Part shown: positions 45,127 to 52,559 of the stretch, piece after piece
How positions within the stretch are numbered: the stretch's first letter is position 1
Layout: the number at the start of each line of letters is the position of its first letter
Origin: an uncultured Lentisphaeraceae bacterium
GTDB lineage: Bacteria > Verrucomicrobiota > Kiritimatiellia > RFP12 > DVOR01
Reading direction: 5' to 3'
NCBI GenBank assembly: GCA_949289005.1
Contig: CASEMQ010000070.1
Location: 124,001 to 188,000, forward strand
DNA length: 64,000 nucleotides
Notes under the pieces: generated by a model
Databases searched by the model: none
The model's input: the letters and a program-made list of their open reading frames with translations, nothing else
Told to the model about the DNA's origin: nothing
Position numbers and translations under genes: made by a program

Positions 45127-45542
45127 CCGAGCCCGAAGACCTCCTCCCCGACGAAGACGACGAGGACACCCTCCTCGACCTCCGCTACGTCAGCCAATGG
45201 CAGATTGCCTGCCCCGGCGCGGACTTGGTGGACATGCTCAACTGCGACGACGACGTCGGCCCCAACCTCTATGCCCGCCTTGGCCTCACCCCGCACACCG
45301 AGGATTTTGACGGCCTCGAATGGGTCGAGTTCGCGGAAATCCGCCCCGACGGCTACTACATGATCGACTTCCCCGAGGGTACCGACTTCGCCGACTTTTC
45401 CATCGCCCAAGCCCTCAGACTTGAGGAAATCGACGAAAAGTGCTTTAATGATTTGCCAACGGGAGACGAAGACGACCCTTGCGACGGTAACTGCGAGCAC
45501 TGTTCGCAAGACTGCATCGGCAAGCGCCCCGTAAACCCTTGA
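45123..45542 (+). CDS. Acidic protein with Cys-rich tail, function unknown
   Basis: 139 residues. The N-terminus is very acidic (PEDLLPDEDDEDTLLDL), and the middle has SQWQIACPGADLVDMLNCDDDVG. The last 25 residues contain CDGNCEHCSQDC, which could bind a metal or iron-sulfur cluster. There is no signal peptide or membrane helix, so it is probably cytoplasmic. The ATG overlaps the stop of the GspK-like gene by 4 bp and the stop is 21 bp before tpiA. I do not recognise a family. Confidence 0.6.
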   Translation: MTEPEDLLPDEDDEDTLLDLRYVSQWQIACPGADLVDMLNCDDDVGPNLYARLGLTPHTEDFDGLEWVEFAEIRPDGYYMIDFPEGTDFADFSIAQALRLEEIDEKCFNDLPTGDEDDPCDGNCEHCSQDCIGKRPVNP

Positions 45543-45563
45543 ACAACCGAAAGGACCCTATCC

Positions 45564-46322
45564 ATGCGCACCAAGATTGTCGCAGGCAACTGGAAAATGA
45601 ACAAGACCCCTAGCGAGTCCGCCGGCCTCATCGATGGCATCCGCAAGGCCACCAACGATGGCGATTGCGGCGTCGAGGTCGTCGTCTGCGTCCCCTTCAC
45701 CGACATCCCCGCAGTCGCCCACGCCCTCGCCGGATCTAAAATCGGCCTCGGCGCCCAGAACATGCACTGGAAGGAAGCCGGCGCCTACACCGGCGAAATC
45801 TCCGCCGCCATGCTCAAGGATCTTGGCGTCCAATACGTCATCCTCGGCCACTCCGAACGCCGCCAATACTTCGCCGAGACCGACGAGACCGTCAACCTCA
45901 AGCTCAAAGCTGCACTCGCCGCCGGCCTCATCCCCATCGTTTGCGTGGGCGAGACCCTCCAGGAGCGCGAAGAAGGCAAGATGGAAGAGGTCATCGTGCG
46001 CCAGGTCTCCGAAGACCTCGCCGGTTGCCAAGAAGACTTCGACCGCATCGTCATCGCCTACGAGCCAGTCTGGGCCATCGGCACCGGCAAGACCGCCACC
46101 TCCACCCAAGCCCAAGAAGTTCACGCCCTCATCCGCGCCACCCTCGCCAAGATGAACCCCGCCAAGGCCGACAAAGTCCGCATCCAATACGGCGGCTCCA
46201 TGAAGCCCGAAAACGCCGCAGACCTCATGGCCAAGCCCGATATCGATGGCGGCCTCATCGGCGGTGCAGCCCTCAAGGCCGACTCCTTCGCCGCAATCGT
46301 CGCCTCCGGCAAGACCAACTAA
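45564..46322 (+). CDS. tpiA: Triosephosphate isomerase
   Basis: 252 residues, the normal length. GNWKMN carries the active-site Asn and Lys, GHSERR the catalytic His, AYEPVWAIGTG the catalytic Glu and flexible-loop start, and YGGSMKPENA the phosphate-binding region. It interconverts dihydroxyacetone phosphate and glyceraldehyde 3-phosphate in glycolysis. It follows the pseudopilin operon by 21 bp without a terminator between, so may be partly read from it. A strong terminator follows. Confidence 0.97.
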   Translation: MRTKIVAGNWKMNKTPSESAGLIDGIRKATNDGDCGVEVVVCVPFTDIPAVAHALAGSKIGLGAQNMHWKEAGAYTGEISAAMLKDLGVQYVILGHSERRQYFAETDETVNLKLKAALAAGLIPIVCVGETLQEREEGKMEEVIVRQVSEDLAGCQEDFDRIVIAYEPVWAIGTGKTATSTQAQEVHALIRATLAKMNPAKADKVRIQYGGSMKPENAADLMAKPDIDGGLIGGAALKADSFAAIVASGKTN

Positions 46323-46338
46323 GCCCCACCGTTTATCG

Positions 46339-46386
46339 CACAAAAACGCGCCGCGCCCATCCGAGGGTACGGCGCGTTTTTTGTGC
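46339..46386 (+). terminator. Terminator after tpiA
   Basis: Stem GCACAAAAACGCGCCG against CGGCGCGTTTTTTGTGC with a run of six T in the 3' arm. It starts 16 bp after the tpiA stop. Confidence 0.85.
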
Positions 46387-46496
46387 GGGGCACGATGCGT
46401 AAAAACAAACGTCTGCGAAACGCTGCCCTTAGAAAGAGGTGTGCGCCCCACCCCGCCACACCGAAACCGCCAACCAACGCAAACACACCGAAACGA

Positions 46497-46532
46497 AAAA
46501 GCCCCGCAAGCATCGCTGCTTACGGGGCTTTT
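46497..46532 (-). terminator. Terminator of tRNA-Lys
   Basis: On the minus strand AAAAGCCCCG and CGGGGCTTTT form a stem with an inner GCA/TGC pair, 4 bp beyond the tRNA 3' end and followed by T residues. Confidence 0.8.
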
Positions 46533-46536
46533 AAGA

Positions 46537-46612
46537 TGGTCGGCCTCGCGGGGGTCGAACCCGCGACCCCAGCATTAAAAGTGCCGTGCTCTACCAACTG
46601 AGCTAGAGGCCG
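46537..46612 (-). tRNA. tRNA-Lys (anticodon TTT)
   Basis: A complete cloverleaf on the minus strand. The acceptor stem is CGGCCTC/GAGGCCG. The D-arm has GCTCAGTTGGTAGAGC. The anticodon loop is CTTTTAA with anticodon TTT. The T-arm is GCGGG-TTCGACC-CCCGC. The discriminator is A and CCA is encoded. It has its own promoter and terminator. Confidence 0.97.
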
Positions 46613-46623
46613 AAAACGCGCAT

Positions 46624-46652
46624 AGGATAACAAAACCCAGCCGTGTGGTCAA
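46624..46652 (-). promoter_or_regulatory. Promoter of tRNA-Lys
   Basis: On the minus strand TTGACC, 17 bp, TATCCT. The -10 box ends 11 bp before the mature tRNA 5' end. Confidence 0.65.
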
Positions 46653-46746
46653 ACAAAATCGACGCCGATCGTGATGTTTGGAAAGTGCATGATGTGTTTG
46701 CGCACCTTATGAGGACCTATCATGAAGAGAGAGAAGAAACGTATTC

Positions 46747-46849
46747 CGCCCCCTAGGGGGCGGCGCGGCCAAAAGGCAAAAACGTCGTCGGCCTCTTCTG
46801 GCACACGATGCGCCAATCCCAAAAAGAGAGGAACCGACGACATGCGACA
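46747..46849 (+). repeat. 103-bp repeat, copy 2 (beside tRNA-Lys)
   Basis: Inverted copy of 35335-35437 with two substitutions. The palindrome is 18 bp here (CCGCCCCCTAGGGGGCGG). Hairpin arms 46784-46796 and 46827-46841, the AGAGGA ribosome-binding site and the ATG at 46842 are all intact. One substitution removes the closing pair of the small inner CGAT/ATCG stem. Confidence 0.95.
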
Positions 46850-46913
46850 TGTGTACCATTCCCTAGCAGATATGGCTGTGGACGGCATTTTCTGTGGTGC
46901 CAGGGTGCCGTAG
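46842..46913 (+). other. Orphan 23-codon frame opened by repeat copy 2
   Basis: The ATG, spaced 9 nt after AGAGGA, opens MRHVYHSLADM and runs to a TAG at 46913. The same phase is also open upstream through the repeat to 46722. It has no similarity to the giant protein beyond the first two residues. It may be a leader peptide, a decayed gene start or nothing; I do not call it a gene. Confidence 0.25.
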
Positions 46914-47042
46914 ATTTTGTCGATGTGGCGTTGTGTGTTTTACACGCCCTCCCACGTGCCAGGCGCAGTTGACATTCTGCAGCCAGGTGCTTCCGAAAAG
47001 GCTTCTCGAAACCCTAAACATAAACGGATGAGAAATTGTTTG

Positions 47043-47052
47043 TTAGCGCTAA
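47043..47052 (+). promoter_or_regulatory. Palindrome upstream of the hydrogenase promoter, possible redox operator
   Basis: TTAGCGCTAA is a perfect palindrome inside TTTGTTAGCGCTAATTATT, 24 bp upstream of the -35 box. It vaguely resembles Rex-type sites (TTGTTA-N4-TAACAA), which control NADH-linked fermentation genes, but one half is imperfect. Confidence 0.3.
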
Positions 47053-47076
47053 TTATTGGCAGTCGAGGTTTTGTGC

Positions 47077-47105
47077 TTGACGGGTGGATTAGGGTTTGCG
47101 ATACT
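47077..47105 (+). promoter_or_regulatory. Promoter of the hydCBA operon
   Basis: TTGACG, exactly 17 bp, GATACT. The -10 box is 57 bp before the hydC ATG. Confidence 0.6.
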
Positions 47106-47162
47106 TGAGGAGGCTGTAGGTGGGCGATGGTTCGCCCGGCAACAGGCTAAGGAGAGAACCGC

Positions 47163-47642
47163 ATGGCTCAGGAATTGAAGACATTGACCCCGGAGTTGCG
47201 CGCTTTCATCGCGGAATGGAAGCCGAAACCGGGCAACTTGATTATGGTGTTACACCGCGTGCAGCAAACGTATGGCTATATGCCGCGCGAGGTGGTCTTG
47301 GAACTGTCGAATCTGTTGGAGGTGCCGCTGGCGAAGATTTATGGCGTCATCACCTTCTACAACTTTTTCAAGTTGAAGCAGCCTGGGCGCAATCTCATCC
47401 AAGTGTGTCTAGGGACGGCGTGCTACCTAAAGGGCGGCGACGACATCATGAAGGCGCTGGAGCAGGAGCTGGGCGTGGGCGTGAACACGGTAACGCCCGA
47501 TGGCGAGTTCTCGACCGAGGCAGTGCGTTGCCTGGGGTGTTGCGGCTTGGCGCCGGTCATCGTTATCAACGGCGAGGTTTTCGGCAAGGTGACGAAGGCG
47601 GCATTGCCGGGGATTTTGGACAAGTTCCGTGCGAAGCATTGA
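47163..47642 (+). CDS. hydC: NuoE-like [2Fe-2S] subunit of the bifurcating hydrogenase (HydC)
   Basis: 159 residues with a helical N-terminus and a thioredoxin-like ferredoxin fold. The cluster ligands are C-x4-C in CLGTACYLKGG and C-x3-C in CLGCCGLAPV. YGYMPREVV and GVITFYNFFKLKQPGRN are typical of the NuoE/HoxE family. It passes electrons between NADH-side flavin and ferredoxin-side clusters. It is the first gene of hydCBA, 16 bp before hydB. Confidence 0.9.
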   Translation: MAQELKTLTPELRAFIAEWKPKPGNLIMVLHRVQQTYGYMPREVVLELSNLLEVPLAKIYGVITFYNFFKLKQPGRNLIQVCLGTACYLKGGDDIMKALEQELGVGVNTVTPDGEFSTEAVRCLGCCGLAPVIVINGEVFGKVTKAALPGILDKFRAKH

Positions 47643-47658
47643 GTGAGTGAGGTTGCAC

Positions 47659-49518
47659 ATGGCAGAGAAACTTTCCCGCGAGGGGTTGGATGCGTTGCGC
47701 GTGCGCCTGACGGCCGAAAACGAGCAGGCCGAAAAGGGCGGGCGGCAGTATGTGATGGTCTGCGGCGGCACGGCCTGCGATTCCAATGGCGGCTTGGCGT
47801 TGTACGCGGCATTGATGAAGGCGGCGGAGTACGCGGGCGCGAACGTGCGTATCGTGCGCACGGGGTGCATGGGTTTCTGCGAGCGCGGGCCGATTGTAAA
47901 GGTGTTGCCGGACGATACGTTTTATGTGGACGTGAAGCCGGAAGACGCGGCGGCAATCATCAACGAGCACATCGTCGGCGGACAGGTCGTCACCCGACTG
48001 CTCTACGACAAGGCTCAGGCCGAGGCCGGGCACGCCGGCCATGACATCGATTTCTACGCCAAGCAACAACGCATCGTGCTCCGCCACTGCGGCCTGATCG
48101 ATCCCGAGAAGATTGAGGATTACATCGCGCACGACGGTTACGCCGGGTTGGAGAAGGCGTTGTTCGAGATGACGCCGCAGGGCATCATCGACGAGATTCT
48201 GGCCTCCGGCCTGCGCGGGCGCGGCGGCGCGGGCTTCCCCACCGGCAAGAAGTGGCAGTTCTCCGCCGCCGTGGAGGCCGACCAGAAATACATCGTCTGC
48301 AACGCCGACGAGGGCGACCCGGGCGCATACATGGATCGCTCGACGCTGGAGGGCGACCCGCACGCCATTCTGGAGGCGATGATGATTGCCGGCCGTGCAA
48401 CGGGGGCCACCAAGGGTTACATCTACATCCGCGCGGAATATCCGTTGGCCATCAAGCGTCTGCAAATCGCCATCGACCAAGCGCACGAATGGGGGTTGTT
48501 GGGGTGCGACAACATCCTGGGTAGCGACTTTACCTTCGATATTGAATTGCGCTTCGGCGCAGGCGCCTTTGTCTGCGGCGAAGAGACAGCGCTATTGGCC
48601 TCCATCGAAGGCAAACGCGGCCAACCGACGCCCCGCCCGCCTTTCCCGGCCGTCAAGGGGCTCTGGGGCAAGCCGACCGTCATCAACAACGTGGAGACGC
48701 TGGCCAACGTGGCCATCATCATCACCAAGGGCGCCAAGTGGTTCAGCTCCATCGGCACGGCCACAAGCAAAGGCACCAAGGTCTTCGCGCTTACCGGCAA
48801 GGTTCGCAACTCCGGCCTCATCGAGGTGCCAATGGGCATCACCCTGCGCGAAATCATCTTCGACATCGGCGGCGGTATCCCCAACGGCCGCAAGTTCAAG
48901 GCCGCGCAGACCGGCGGGCCTTCGGGCGGCATGATTCCGCCCGAGTTCCTCGACATGCCCATCGACTACGAGTCGCTCGCCAAAATCGGCTCCATCGTCG
49001 GCTCCGGCGGCCTCATCGTGATGGACGACACGGATTGCATCGTGGACGTGGCGAAGTTCTACCTCGAGTTCACGGTGGACGAGAGTTGCGGCAAGTGCAT
49101 GCCCTGCCGCATTGGCGGGCGCGCGCTGCTCAACGCCCTCACGCGCATCTCCGAAGGTCGCGGCGAGCCTGCCGACATCCAGAAAATGCAAGACATCTGC
49201 CAGGCCATGGCTCGCGCCTCGCTCTGCGGTCTCGGACAGACCGCCTCCAACCCCGTCCAGGCCATGCTCCGCTACTTCATGGACGAGGTGAAGGCGCACA
49301 TCGAGGAGAAGCGTTGCCCTGCCGGCAAGTGCAAAAAGTTGGTGCAATACCGTATCAACCCCGACCGTTGCGTGGGCTGCACCATGTGTGCCCGCGTTTG
49401 CCCCGTGGGCGCCATCTCGGGCAAGGTGCGCGAAAAACACGTCATCGACCCCGCCAAGTGCGTGAAGTGCGGCCAATGCTACAACACTTGCAAACTGCAC
49501 GCCATCGAGATCGCCTGA
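47659..49518 (+). CDS. hydB: NuoF-like NADH/FMN subunit of the bifurcating hydrogenase (HydB)
   Basis: 619 residues. The N-terminal thioredoxin-like [2Fe-2S] domain has VCGGTACDSNGG and GCMGFCERGP. The NuoF core follows, with GRGGAGFPTGKKW (NADH), NADEGDPGAYMDR (FMN) and GAGAFVCGEETALLASIEG. The [4Fe-4S] motif is SCGKCMPCRIGG. The C-terminus is a two-cluster ferredoxin domain (CVGCTMCARVCPVG and CVKCGQCYNTCK). This layout matches HydB of trimeric bifurcating hydrogenases, where FMN splits electrons between NAD and ferredoxin. ATG 47659 is preceded by GAGG at 6 nt, so the upstream GTG is rejected. Confidence 0.94.
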   Translation: MAEKLSREGLDALRVRLTAENEQAEKGGRQYVMVCGGTACDSNGGLALYAALMKAAEYAGANVRIVRTGCMGFCERGPIVKVLPDDTFYVDVKPEDAAAIINEHIVGGQVVTRLLYDKAQAEAGHAGHDIDFYAKQQRIVLRHCGLIDPEKIEDYIAHDGYAGLEKALFEMTPQGIIDEILASGLRGRGGAGFPTGKKWQFSAAVEADQKYIVCNADEGDPGAYMDRSTLEGDPHAILEAMMIAGRATGATKGYIYIRAEYPLAIKRLQIAIDQAHEWGLLGCDNILGSDFTFDIELRFGAGAFVCGEETALLASIEGKRGQPTPRPPFPAVKGLWGKPTVINNVETLANVAIIITKGAKWFSSIGTATSKGTKVFALTGKVRNSGLIEVPMGITLREIIFDIGGGIPNGRKFKAAQTGGPSGGMIPPEFLDMPIDYESLAKIGSIVGSGGLIVMDDTDCIVDVAKFYLEFTVDESCGKCMPCRIGGRALLNALTRISEGRGEPADIQKMQDICQAMARASLCGLGQTASNPVQAMLRYFMDEVKAHIEEKRCPAGKCKKLVQYRINPDRCVGCTMCARVCPVGAISGKVREKHVIDPAKCVKCGQCYNTCKLHAIEIA

Positions 49519-49528
49519 GGAGAGAACC

Positions 49529-51280
49529 ATGGAAAAGCTGATTCACCTTGAGATCAACGGGATCGCCGTGGAAGTCCCTGCGGGCACCACCATCCTGGAG
49601 GCCGCCCAAAAAGTGGCCGTCAAGATCCCCACCCTGTGCCACCACCCCGACGTCAAGGCTTGGGCCGCCTGCGGCATCTGTGTTGTCCGCAACGGCAACT
49701 CACCCAAACTACTCCGCGCCTGCTGCACAGAGGTTGCCGAGGGTATGAAGATCACCACGCACGACCCCGACATCGTGCAGATTCGCAAGACCGTGGTGCA
49801 ACTCATTCTCAGCACACACCCGCAAGATTGCCTCAAGTGTCCCCGTTCCGGTGCCTGCGAACTCCAACGCGTGGCCACCGACTTCGGCATCCGCGAGGCG
49901 CCCTTCCCGCGCCCCGCCATCGAGCACATCCCGCGCGACGAGAGCACGCCCTCCATCGTGTTGGATCCTGACAAGTGCATCAAATGCGGTCGGTGCGCCA
50001 TTGTCTGCCAGGAAATGCAGAACGTCTGGGCGCTCGAGTTCATCGGCCGCGGCGAGCGGATGCAAATCGCCCCCGCAGCAGGCGTGCCGCTCAACGACTC
50101 CCCGTGCATCAAATGTGGCCAGTGCTCCGCGCACTGCCCTGTCGGCGCCATCTACGAGCGCGACGAGACCGGCAAGGTGTGGGACGCGCTCCGCGACCCG
50201 CAACGCTTCACCGCCGTGCAAATCGCCCCGGCTGTCCGCGTTGCCCTTGGCGAGGCATTCGGCATGAAACCCGGCGAGCTCTCCACCGGCAAGATTTACA
50301 CCGCGCTCCGCCGCCTGGGTTTCCAAGCCGTCTTCGACACCAACTTCTCCGCCGACCTCACCATCATGGAGGAGGGTACCGAGTTCGTTCAGCGCTTCAC
50401 CAAGGGCGGCGAACTCCCGCTCATCACCTCCTGCTGCCCCTCGTGGACGGACTGGATGGAGAAGTATGCCGCGGACTTCATCCCCAACTTCTCCACCGCC
50501 AAAAGCCCCCAGCAGATGCTCGGCGTCATGGCCAAGACCTATTTTGCCGAGAAGATGGGGCTTGACCCAGCCCGCATCCACCTCACCTCCATCATGCCCT
50601 GCACGGCGAAGAAATATGAAATCACCCGCTCTGAGGAGATGCACGCCTCCGGCCATCAAGACGTCGACGTCGTGCTCACCACGCGCGAACTCGCCCGCAT
50701 GATCAAGATCGCCGGGCTGGACTTCGCCAACCTACCCGAGAGCCAGGCCGATTCCATCTTGGGCGAATACACCGGAGCGGGCACCCTCTTCGGTACCACA
50801 GGCGGCGTCATGGAGGCAGCTCTCCGCACCGCCTATCACCTCATCACCAAGGAGGAACTGGCCGACGTGAACTTCTCGCAGGTTCGTGGCCTCCAAGGCG
50901 TCAAGGAAGCTGTCATCGATATCAAGGGCACCAAGGTCTCCATCGCCGTCGCCCACCAGATGGGCAACGTCGAGCAAGTTCTGGATGCCATCCGTGAGGA
51001 TCGCAAGGCCGGGCGCCCGCCTCGCTGGCAGTTCATCGAGGTCATGGCCTGCCGCGGCGGTTGCATCGGCGGCGGCGGTCAGCCCACCTTGGCCACCGAT
51101 GAGGTCCGCAAGGCGCGTATGGAGGGGCTCTACAAAGACGATCGCGAGTCCGCCCGCCGCTGCTCCCATCAGAACCCGCAAATCACGAAGATTTACGCGG
51201 ACTTCCTGGGCGAGCCTTGCAGTGAGAAGGCTCACCACCTACTCCACACCCACTATACCGCCAAGCCGCTTTACAAGTGA
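49529..51280 (+). CDS. hydA: [FeFe]-hydrogenase catalytic subunit (HydA)
   Basis: 583 residues. The N-terminal [2Fe-2S] domain has C37, C48, C51 and C65 or C66. Next are a His-Cys [4Fe-4S] site (HPQDCLKCPRSGAC, 97-110) and two [4Fe-4S] clusters (CIKCGRCAIVC and CIKCGQCSAHC). The H-cluster domain has the three signatures TSCCPSW (300), MPCTAKK (356) and MACRGGC (506). All four H-cluster cysteines are present (302, 358, 508, 512). It reduces protons to H2 or oxidises H2, here with HydBC as an electron-bifurcating complex using NADH and reduced ferredoxin. Maturases HydE, HydF and HydG are not in the window. Confidence 0.96.
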   Translation: MEKLIHLEINGIAVEVPAGTTILEAAQKVAVKIPTLCHHPDVKAWAACGICVVRNGNSPKLLRACCTEVAEGMKITTHDPDIVQIRKTVVQLILSTHPQDCLKCPRSGACELQRVATDFGIREAPFPRPAIEHIPRDESTPSIVLDPDKCIKCGRCAIVCQEMQNVWALEFIGRGERMQIAPAAGVPLNDSPCIKCGQCSAHCPVGAIYERDETGKVWDALRDPQRFTAVQIAPAVRVALGEAFGMKPGELSTGKIYTALRRLGFQAVFDTNFSADLTIMEEGTEFVQRFTKGGELPLITSCCPSWTDWMEKYAADFIPNFSTAKSPQQMLGVMAKTYFAEKMGLDPARIHLTSIMPCTAKKYEITRSEEMHASGHQDVDVVLTTRELARMIKIAGLDFANLPESQADSILGEYTGAGTLFGTTGGVMEAALRTAYHLITKEELADVNFSQVRGLQGVKEAVIDIKGTKVSIAVAHQMGNVEQVLDAIREDRKAGRPPRWQFIEVMACRGGCIGGGGQPTLATDEVRKARMEGLYKDDRESARRCSHQNPQITKIYADFLGEPCSEKAHHLLHTHYTAKPLYK

Positions 51281-51294
51281 CGCGGCCAATCGGC

Positions 51295-51336
51295 ACAGGA
51301 ACGCGGGGCCCGCCGTGTCGGGCCCCGCGTTCCTGT
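51295..51336 (+). terminator. Long hairpin after hydA (first of two)
   Basis: Stem ACAGGAACGCGGGGCCCG against CGGGCCCCGCGTTCCTGT, perfect over 18 bp, with no T run. It may protect the 3' end or act with the next hairpin. Confidence 0.6.
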
Positions 51337-51338
51337 AT

Positions 51339-51383
51339 GCGCCACAAGCCGTTCCCCGCAAGGGAGCGGCTTGTGGCGCTTTT
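51339..51383 (+). terminator. Rho-independent terminator after hydA (second hairpin)
   Basis: GCGCCACAAGCCG pairs with CGGCTTGTGGCGC, with extra GTTCCC/GGGAGC-type pairing inside, and TTTT follows. Confidence 0.85.
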
Positions 51384-51456
51384 GTGGTGGGTGGTAAGAT
51401 GTGCGATAAAAGAACCGGGCAAGCGGCGGATGGGATTGGGCAGGGCTTTGGGTCTT

Positions 51457-51485
51457 TAATGAAAACCTAACATTTCGCAAACATT
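51457..51485 (+). promoter_or_regulatory. Pho-box-like array upstream of pstS
   Basis: Three related heptamers, TAATGAA (51457), TAACATT (51468) and AAACATT (51479), start exactly 11 bp apart. That is the architecture of PhoB binding sites. A possible -10, GACACT, lies at 51504. The genes that follow include phoB and phoR themselves. Confidence 0.6.
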
Positions 51486-51538
51486 GGCCGCATGGGAGTG
51501 TGCGACACTGTGGGCGGTTTTAACCAAAGGAGTACCGA

Positions 51539-52489
51539 ATGAAGACGACCCTCATTGCTTCCGCGGCGATTGCCGCCGCACTCTTGACCGGGTGCGGCGG
51601 GCAAGACGCGACCGTGACGTTGAACGGCTCGGGCGCGACCTTCCCTGACCCCGTGTACCAAGCGTGGATTTTCACCTACAATCGCACGGACAGCGGCGCG
51701 AAGGTGAATTATCAGGCACTTGGCTCGGGCGCGGGCATCAACCAGATCAAGGAAGGCACGGTGGACTTCGCGGGCACGGACGCGCCGTTGACGGCGAAGG
51801 AGTGCGAGGAGGCGAAGCTGACGCAATTCCCGATGTTGTCGGGCGCGGTGACGCCGATTGTGAACATTCCGGGCATGCAGGCCAACCAACTGAAACTCTC
51901 GGACGAGGTTTTGGCGAAAATTTTCATGGGGCAGATCACGAAGTGGAACGACGCGGCCATTGTGGGGATCAACCCTGGGGTAACGTTGCCCGACCTGTCA
52001 ATCACGGTGGTCTACCGTTCGGATAGCTCGGGCACCACGAACATCTTCACGGGCTACCTGACGAAGGTGTCTCCCGCTTGGGCGACGAACATCGGCGCGG
52101 GCAAGAGCGTGAAGTGGCCGACGGGGCTCGGTGGCCAGAAGAATCCCGGCGTCTGCAATCTGGTGGCGCAGACCCAGGGCGCAATCGGCTACACGGAGTA
52201 CACTTATGCCGTCGAGGCGAAGCTGACGACGGTACAGATGCAGTCAAAGGACGGCAAGTGGCAAAACGCCGGCACGGACGCTTGGCCGCTGGTGGGCACG
52301 ACCTATCTGTTGGTGCGCGACGACATTGCGGCCGACAAGAAGGCGGCACTGCAGAAGTATGTGACGTGGTGCTACTCCAAATCCGGCGCGGATTTGGCGC
52401 ATGATTTGCACTACACGCCCTTGACGGTGGAGGCGGCGAAGCAGGACACCTTCTGGCTGGGCACGATGAAGGCCGACTTCCTGAAGTGA
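51539..52489 (+). CDS. pstS: Phosphate ABC transporter substrate-binding lipoprotein PstS
   Basis: 316 residues. A lipoprotein signal with lipobox LTGC places the lipidated Cys at 19. The mature protein starts with NGSGATFPDPVYQAWI, the phosphate-binding region. YQALGSGAGINQIKEGTVDFAGTDAPL and YRSDSSGTTNIFTGYL supply the remaining ligand loops. It captures inorganic phosphate in the periplasm for PstCAB. It is separated from pstC by a hairpin that may leave pstS in excess. Confidence 0.95.
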   Translation: MKTTLIASAAIAAALLTGCGGQDATVTLNGSGATFPDPVYQAWIFTYNRTDSGAKVNYQALGSGAGINQIKEGTVDFAGTDAPLTAKECEEAKLTQFPMLSGAVTPIVNIPGMQANQLKLSDEVLAKIFMGQITKWNDAAIVGINPGVTLPDLSITVVYRSDSSGTTNIFTGYLTKVSPAWATNIGAGKSVKWPTGLGGQKNPGVCNLVAQTQGAIGYTEYTYAVEAKLTTVQMQSKDGKWQNAGTDAWPLVGTTYLLVRDDIAADKKAALQKYVTWCYSKSGADLAHDLHYTPLTVEAAKQDTFWLGTMKADFLK

Positions 52490-52498
52490 GCCGTTGGT

Positions 52499-52539
52499 GC
52501 GGGCGGGGCACACCCCCGCCCGCGGTTCCCTTTTCTTTG
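52499..52539 (+). terminator. Hairpin between pstS and pstC (partial terminator)
   Basis: GCGGGCGGGG pairs with CCCCGCCCGC, followed after GG by TTCCCTTTTCTTT. It probably limits transcription beyond pstS. Confidence 0.6.
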
Positions 52540-52559
52540 ACCTGATTACGGACTGACCT

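Larger units (their letters stand above)
46613..47162. other. 550-bp stretch without a recognised gene
   Basis: It holds the tRNA-Lys promoter (minus), repeat copy 2 with an orphan 23-codon frame (plus), and the promoter region of the hydrogenase operon (plus). Between 46914 and 47036 I see no feature beyond a TTGACA near 46969 without a good -10 partner. Confidence 0.6.

Noticed and set aside
35335..46849. Repeat pair as attL/attR of an integrated element
   Set aside because: Attachment sites of a simple integration are direct repeats, while these are inverted. The interval between them holds host-type genes (secretion, tpiA, tRNA) and no integrase is present.
46722..46913. A 63-codon frame running through repeat copy 2
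   Set aside because: The same phase is open in copy 1, but the ribosome-binding site points to the internal ATG at 46842, and the upstream part is palindrome and hairpin sequence. The two substitutions give one silent and one Arg-to-Pro change, too few to show coding selection.
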